NCBI GenBank assembly: GCA_016930535.1
Contig: JAFGGN010000028.1
Span: forward strand, 1 to 64,000
Direction of reading: 5' to 3'
Source: a bacterium
GTDB lineage: Bacteria; Zhuqueibacterota; QNDG01; JAFGCO01
DNA length: 64,000 nt
Part shown: positions 60,559 through 64,000 of the stretch, piece after piece
Layout of the letters: each line of letters opens with the position of its first letter
Position numbering within the stretch: the stretch's first letter is position 1
The notes under the pieces: generated by a model
The model's input: the letters and a program-made list of their open reading frames with translations, nothing else
What the model was told of the DNA's origin: nothing
Database searches by the model: none
Position numbers and translations under genes: made by a program

Positions 60559-62087
60559 ACATCCTTGCGAACATAGCCCGAAACCGGAACGCCGGGTCTT
60601 AATTCGATGTCGGTATCGAACAGCGGAATGTAAAGATATCGCTGCCCCGGAGGGGGGTCTTCGTACAGTATTTTGACAAGATCATTTTTCATGCACGATG
60701 CGATCACGATGATGGATGCCGGATGCATATCCGGAGAAACATGATCACGCCAGCTGATGCCCTGATACTGCCTCAGCATCCATGGAAGCGGCCAGTACTC
60801 ATGTCCGGGAACTGCGATCTGTATATCCAGATTTTTATGCATGGGATGGCTGGCGGTTACATGATCCAGCGCAGTCTCTATTTGCGCGATTCCTGTGCCC
60901 GGATGAGCATAAACCCACGGATTCGCAGGATCCGCGGCATACGGATCATTCACGAGAAAATTCTGCAGGCCCAGATGAAGAAGTCCGAGACCCAGCAATC
61001 CAGTCCCGATTATCCGGTATTTGTCTGCATGCAGCCGTTCCAGGATAAACGAGATTCCCATGCCTGCCATGATGATCCAGCCCAGCCAGAAGTTGAGCGC
61101 CAGCCAGGGCGTTTTATAGGGAATCAGGCTGTAAACCAGTGTCAGAAACAGCGTATATGAAGCCCAGAAAAAAACGAATTTTTCGGATGATTTGGGCCGG
61201 AATGCAAAAATAAAACCGGGTAGTGCCAAAAGCAGGATCAGCAGTTCGGAGAAAACGGGACCGCCGGATGATTGATGGAACCAGAGCAGGCGCCGGGCAT
61301 AGAAGGCAGGCGGGTGGAGGTGCACGCTCCCGCCTGTGCCCCGAAGCAGATAAAAATGCCAGCTGCTCCATGAATCAAGGATTCCGGCCATATCCGTGAA
61401 TGCACGGGAATAGAAGAATGCGGATACAAGAACAGCGGCCAGCAGTCCGGTCAGCCAATGAGCGGACCTGATCCGGTGAAAGTTCAAGGACCTTCTGTTG
61501 CGAACAGCAGTAAGGAGAAAAGCCGCAGAAATGGCGGTCCAGCTGATAACGGCCGTTTCTTTCGTGGCATGCATCAGACCGGTAAAAGCGCCGGCTGCTG
61601 CCAGCATCAGGACTTTTTTATAGAGAAGATACCGGTACAAACAGACAATCAGGCCCAGTGTGAAGAATACGAACAGTGTTTCATGAATGTAATAACGGCT
61701 GTAATAACTGAAAACAGAAGAAAGTGCGATCAGTATTCCCGCCCATAATACATGCGGCCGGGACAGTGAGGGGTGAAGACCCGGAATCAATAGGATAATG
61801 AGCGTACCGAATATGGCGGGAACGATACGCAGCATGGTTTCGGAGACATCCCCTGGCCGGGACCGTCCGGTGATCCATGTCACAGGCAGTGTGAAGTAAT
61901 TCAGTGCAGGACCGTGGTATTCGGCCGGGTCATACTGATACGTTCCCTCCAGCAGATGCAGGAATTTCATGCCCTGAACCGCTTCATCGGTATGCATGGG
62001 GCGGTTTTCCAGATGCTGTACCCGCAATGCGAGCGCCAGCATCAGAATTATTCCGTAAAGACCCGAAAATTTCCAGCTTGTTTTCAC
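60549..62087 (-). CDS. Agl23-like membrane glycosyltransferase (TIGR03663 type)
   Basis: A 512-residue polytopic protein of the GT39/PMT-like clan, close to the flippase-associated Agl23/TIGR03663 family. The periplasmic catalytic loop motif H-T-D-E-A (Asp34-Glu35) follows the first membrane helix, and about ten further helices are visible. A long soluble tail begins near residue 390. Such enzymes move sugars from lipid-phosphate donors to surface molecules, which fits the GT2 gene nearby. GTG start at 62087 overlaps the previous stop (GTGA), so translation is coupled. Confidence 0.8.
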   Translation of the reverse strand: MKTSWKFSGLYGIILMLALALRVQHLENRPMHTDEAVQGMKFLHLLEGTYQYDPAEYHGPALNYFTLPVTWITGRSRPGDVSETMLRIVPAIFGTLIILLIPGLHPSLSRPHVLWAGILIALSSVFSYYSRYYIHETLFVFFTLGLIVCLYRYLLYKKVLMLAAAGAFTGLMHATKETAVISWTAISAAFLLTAVRNRRSLNFHRIRSAHWLTGLLAAVLVSAFFYSRAFTDMAGILDSWSSWHFYLLRGTGGSVHLHPPAFYARRLLWFHQSSGGPVFSELLILLLALPGFIFAFRPKSSEKFVFFWASYTLFLTLVYSLIPYKTPWLALNFWLGWIIMAGMGISFILERLHADKYRIIGTGLLGLGLLHLGLQNFLVNDPYAADPANPWVYAHPGTGIAQIETALDHVTASHPMHKNLDIQIAVPGHEYWPLPWMLRQYQGISWRDHVSPDMHPASIIVIASCMKNDLVKILYEDPPPGQRYLYIPLFDTDIELRPGVPVSGYVRKDVWD

Positions 62088-62755
62088 AGTACTGGTTTGC
62101 CGTATACCTCGACTTCGATATAGTGGTTTAAATCATTATTGCTGTTCCCCCTGCTGTAGAGCCGTACGTAGCGGCCCTGAAGGCCCCTGGCATCCACCAG
62201 CTTGCCTTCGGCGGTTTCCACATAATGCTTATCCTTGCCATTACCCTGACCGGATGAATTGTCGATGTCATTGTTGAAAATGGTTTCAACCCCATCGGTG
62301 AATTCCGGATCATCCGAGATCTGTATCACCACGTCAAAGTACACGCGCGGCTGCTTGTGAAAATGCCAGAGCACAACAGCGTAGATATGGTGGTCGGAAC
62401 CCAGATCGATGGTGACATGCTGAACGAATGGTCCCAGTTCGACGTAACTGCCTTCGGCAGCCTCTTTGTCGCCATCCGTAATCATTTCTATTTCACCGAT
62501 AATCGGTTCTTCATCCGTGCTCGATACGGATTTACCCAGAGCCACGTTGGTGGTGCCTTCAGGGGCCAGAAACGGCGGACGCGCCTTGCCCAGCGGTTTT
62601 TCCAGATTGGGAACGTTCATGTTTTGCGGTGTTCCCGTGAAAACGGCTTTCGGCAGTTTCAGGTCAATAGGTTTCAGGGACTGTGCAGCGGAAGTAACGC
62701 AGTAAACCAGCCCGATGCAGCCTATCATGCAAACTATCCTGTTTTTTCTCGTCAT
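62084..62755 (-). CDS. Secreted discoidin-like (F5/8 type C-like) protein
   Basis: A 223-residue exported protein. The signal peptide (C-M-I-G-C-I-G-L-V-Y-C-V-T-S-A-A) is followed by a ~50-residue linker and a jelly-roll like that of F5/8 type C domains: N-V-A-L-G-K-S-V-S-S-T-D, I-T-D-G-D-K, V-T-I-D-L-G-S-D-H, and Y-V-R-L-Y-S-R-G near the end. These domains bind sugars or lipids. The start at 62755 has AAGGAGA upstream. Likely role: cell-surface or periplasmic binding; the partner is unknown. Confidence 0.75.
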   Translation of the reverse strand: MTRKNRIVCMIGCIGLVYCVTSAAQSLKPIDLKLPKAVFTGTPQNMNVPNLEKPLGKARPPFLAPEGTTNVALGKSVSSTDEEPIIGEIEMITDGDKEAAEGSYVELGPFVQHVTIDLGSDHHIYAVVLWHFHKQPRVYFDVVIQISDDPEFTDGVETIFNNDIDNSSGQGNGKDKHYVETAEGKLVDARGLQGRYVRLYSRGNSNNDLNHYIEVEVYGKPVL

Positions 62756-62796
62756 GCCATTCTCCTTGTGATGCATGAATAAAAAGGCGATGCCGC

Positions 62797-63282
62797 TCAT
62801 GAACGCCTGAACATACGAACCAGGATATGGTCGATCCCCCAGTTCCGGGCCGCGGGAAAAACGATCAGTACGAACAGTGCGGCCATTTCAACCACGTTTT
62901 TGTTTACGATCAGATAATTGCCCTCGGACGGGATGGAATAAAAAAGCCCGGCCAGGGGAGGATTGCACAGATAGTACAAAAATATCAGCGCCATGCCCGC
63001 CGCAGCGGCAATTCGTGTAAACGTTCCCGTGATCAGACCCAATCCGATTAAAATAAGGCCCCAGATGTTCATTTGATTGACCAAGTTGAGCACGGTCTCG
63101 TTTGATACCATCCATTGAAATACCGGCGATAAAATCCATTTGGATTGACTAAGAAAACCGGCAGCACTCCAGTTGCCCTTCAGCAGTTTGGCCACGCCTT
63201 CATATAAAAAGTGCCATCCGATCAGGATACGCAGGATGACGAGTGCGCATGTCTGCAGTTTCTGACTTTCCTTTATCTGCAT
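62797..63282 (-). CDS. DoxX-family membrane protein
   Basis: A 161-residue DoxX/DoxD-like protein with four membrane helices. The early R-I-L-I-G-W-H-F-L-Y-E-G-V-A-K block and the central G-L-G-L-I-T-G-T-F-T-R segment are typical. Family members are associated with redox or quinone-linked processes. It sits between the oxidoreductase and the discoidin-like gene, in a set often seen in FCB and Planctomycete sugar-oxidation clusters. Confidence 0.85.
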   Translation of the reverse strand: MQIKESQKLQTCALVILRILIGWHFLYEGVAKLLKGNWSAAGFLSQSKWILSPVFQWMVSNETVLNLVNQMNIWGLILIGLGLITGTFTRIAAAAGMALIFLYYLCNPPLAGLFYSIPSEGNYLIVNKNVVEMAALFVLIVFPAARNWGIDHILVRMFRRS

Positions 63283-63315
63283 GTAATGCTTGTCCTTTCA
63301 GAATGGTTTACCGGT

Positions 63316-64000
63316 TCAGATCAGGAAATCCTGCTCAGAAAACGCGAGCTGTTTTCCGGCTTTAACTGCTTCATTGACCTTGAGCACCGTGACCGCTGTT
63401 TCATAACCGGTTTCAGCGGGGCAGTTCAGGGTGTCCAGGCCCCTGACTGTATTGAAAAAATTCTCGAGATGGGGCATATGATAGGGGTCTGTGAACACGA
63501 TGGGAATGTCGTGCCGGTCCGGTGCAATCGTTTCACGCACATCGAGGACCGCGCTGGTTGCCTGAGTGCCGGCCTTCTCGGGCGCAGAAAGATAGCCGAG
63601 ACGCACCCATTCATCCCACTGCGGGGCATTGGGTTCACGGTACACGCCGCCGCGGTTTGACGATTCCGAAATATGCAGCGTGCCTTCGTCGCCCAGAAAG
63701 TTCTCAAAATACCCTTCGGAGCTGTTGCTGGTCAAGGTCTGATAAAAGGCCCTGACCGTGCCTGCCGGTGTTTCATATTCGTAAATAGCCAGCACTGTAT
63801 CGTACCATTCATGGGCCGCGGGATCGTAATAATCCGTACCGCCGCTGGCGAGCACGGATTTGGGTCTGGCCTTCAGGAACCAGTTGTATATGTCGATCTG
63901 ATGGGAACCCAGGTCCACGATCGGACCGCCGCCGAGGTTTTTGAACCACCTCCAGTTGCGGAACTGGTGCATGGAGTCGAATCCGTATTTCCGGAGTATA
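63316..64000 (-). CDS. Gfo/Idh/MocA-family oxidoreductase (partial)
   Basis: The last ~228 residues of a sugar oxidoreductase; the frame is open to the window edge, so the N-terminal Rossmann domain lies outside. G-G-G-P-I-V-D-L-G-S-H-Q-I-D is the central motif with the conserved His and Asp of the active site, and D-P-Y-H-M-P-H-L-E-N-F-F lies near the end. Such enzymes oxidise or isomerise sugars, including making 3-keto-glycosides, which links it to the DUF1080 fusion protein upstream in this cluster. Confidence 0.85.
   Translation of the reverse strand, partial: ILRKYGFDSMHQFRNWRWFKNLGGGPIVDLGSHQIDIYNWFLKARPKSVLASGGTDYYDPAAHEWYDTVLAIYEYETPAGTVRAFYQTLTSNSSEGYFENFLGDEGTLHISESSNRGGVYREPNAPQWDEWVRLGYLSAPEKAGTQATSAVLDVRETIAPDRHDIPIVFTDPYHMPHLENFFNTVRGLDTLNCPAETGYETAVTVLKVNEAVKAGKQLAFSEQDFLI

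Noticed and set aside
1..64000. CRISPR arrays, tRNA, rRNA, insertion sequences or prophage genes
   Set aside because: I looked in all gaps and found no repeat-spacer pattern, cloverleaf-like segment, transposase or phage protein.

Overview
The window reads as chromosomal DNA of an anaerobic, fermentative, Gram-negative bacterium, probably from a lesser-known lineage of the FCB superphylum (KSB1/Calditrichota/Marinimicrobia-like). The main signs are secreted proteins that end in type IX-secretion-like sorting domains (N-x-P-N-P-F-N motifs), a PorV/PorQ-like outer-membrane protein, a TonB-dependent receptor with a carboxypeptidase-regulatory N-terminal domain, and a secreted protein with D-N-D-G-D repeats. 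Anaerobic energy metabolism is shown by an [FeFe]-hydrogenase, a fused NfnAB-like oxidoreductase and two iron-type alcohol dehydrogenases. The species cannot be named from the sequence. GC content looks close to half and even, and I see no IS element, prophage, CRISPR array, rRNA or tRNA.

Layout. 1-7.3 kb: end of a membrane protein, a PAP2 phosphatase, a pullulanase/isoamylase-type GH13 enzyme, then a tight run of YqhD-type alcohol dehydrogenase, hotdog thioesterase, a ferritin-like/Cys4 fusion, an ABM-fold protein and a second alcohol dehydrogenase. 7.4-18 kb: a one-piece NfnAB homologue, then the classic lipid operon yceD-rpmF-plsX-fabH-fabD-fabG-acpP-fabF-rnc followed by an acyl-CoA dehydrogenase and a strong terminator. 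18-21.7 kb: a translationally coupled nucleotide-sugar cassette (RmlC-like cupin, epimerase, RmlD, DUF1972 glycosyltransferase). 21.8-28.1 kb: NUDIX hydrolase, ispG, metallo-beta-lactamase-fold protein, M23 peptidase, rhomboid protease and a dicarboxylate/amino-acid symporter.

28.1-53 kb: the accessory heart of the window. A membrane-anchored winged-helix regulator faces away from a long run that holds a parvulin lipoprotein, a TonB receptor, a 1178-aa secreted protein, a PorV-like protein, a modular carbohydrate-binding-like secreted protein, two GH53 endo-galactanases, an unrecognised 623-aa protein coupled to a zinc-ribbon protein, a GH112 phosphorylase, a GH42 beta-galactosidase and a GPH-type sugar symporter. 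The simplest reading is a pectic galactan / rhamnogalacturonan-I side-chain utilisation locus: GH53 enzymes cut beta-1,4-galactan outside the cell, oligomers cross the outer membrane (TonB receptor, no SusD seen) and inner membrane (GPH symporter), and GH42 plus GH112 finish the job in the cytoplasm.

53-57.1 kb (minus strand): response regulator, NuoE-NuoF fusion and [FeFe]-hydrogenase catalytic subunit, an NADH-linked hydrogenase with a reduced subunit set. 57.3-64 kb: a periplasmic TIM-barrel/DUF1080 fusion, a GT2 glycosyltransferase, ApbE, an Agl23-like membrane glycosyltransferase, a discoidin-like secreted protein, DoxX and the end of a Gfo/Idh/MocA oxidoreductase. The DUF1080 and Gfo/Idh/MocA proteins point to oxidative (3-keto) sugar chemistry. 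Fermentation of the sugars released would feed the hydrogenase, NfnAB and the alcohol dehydrogenases with reductant.
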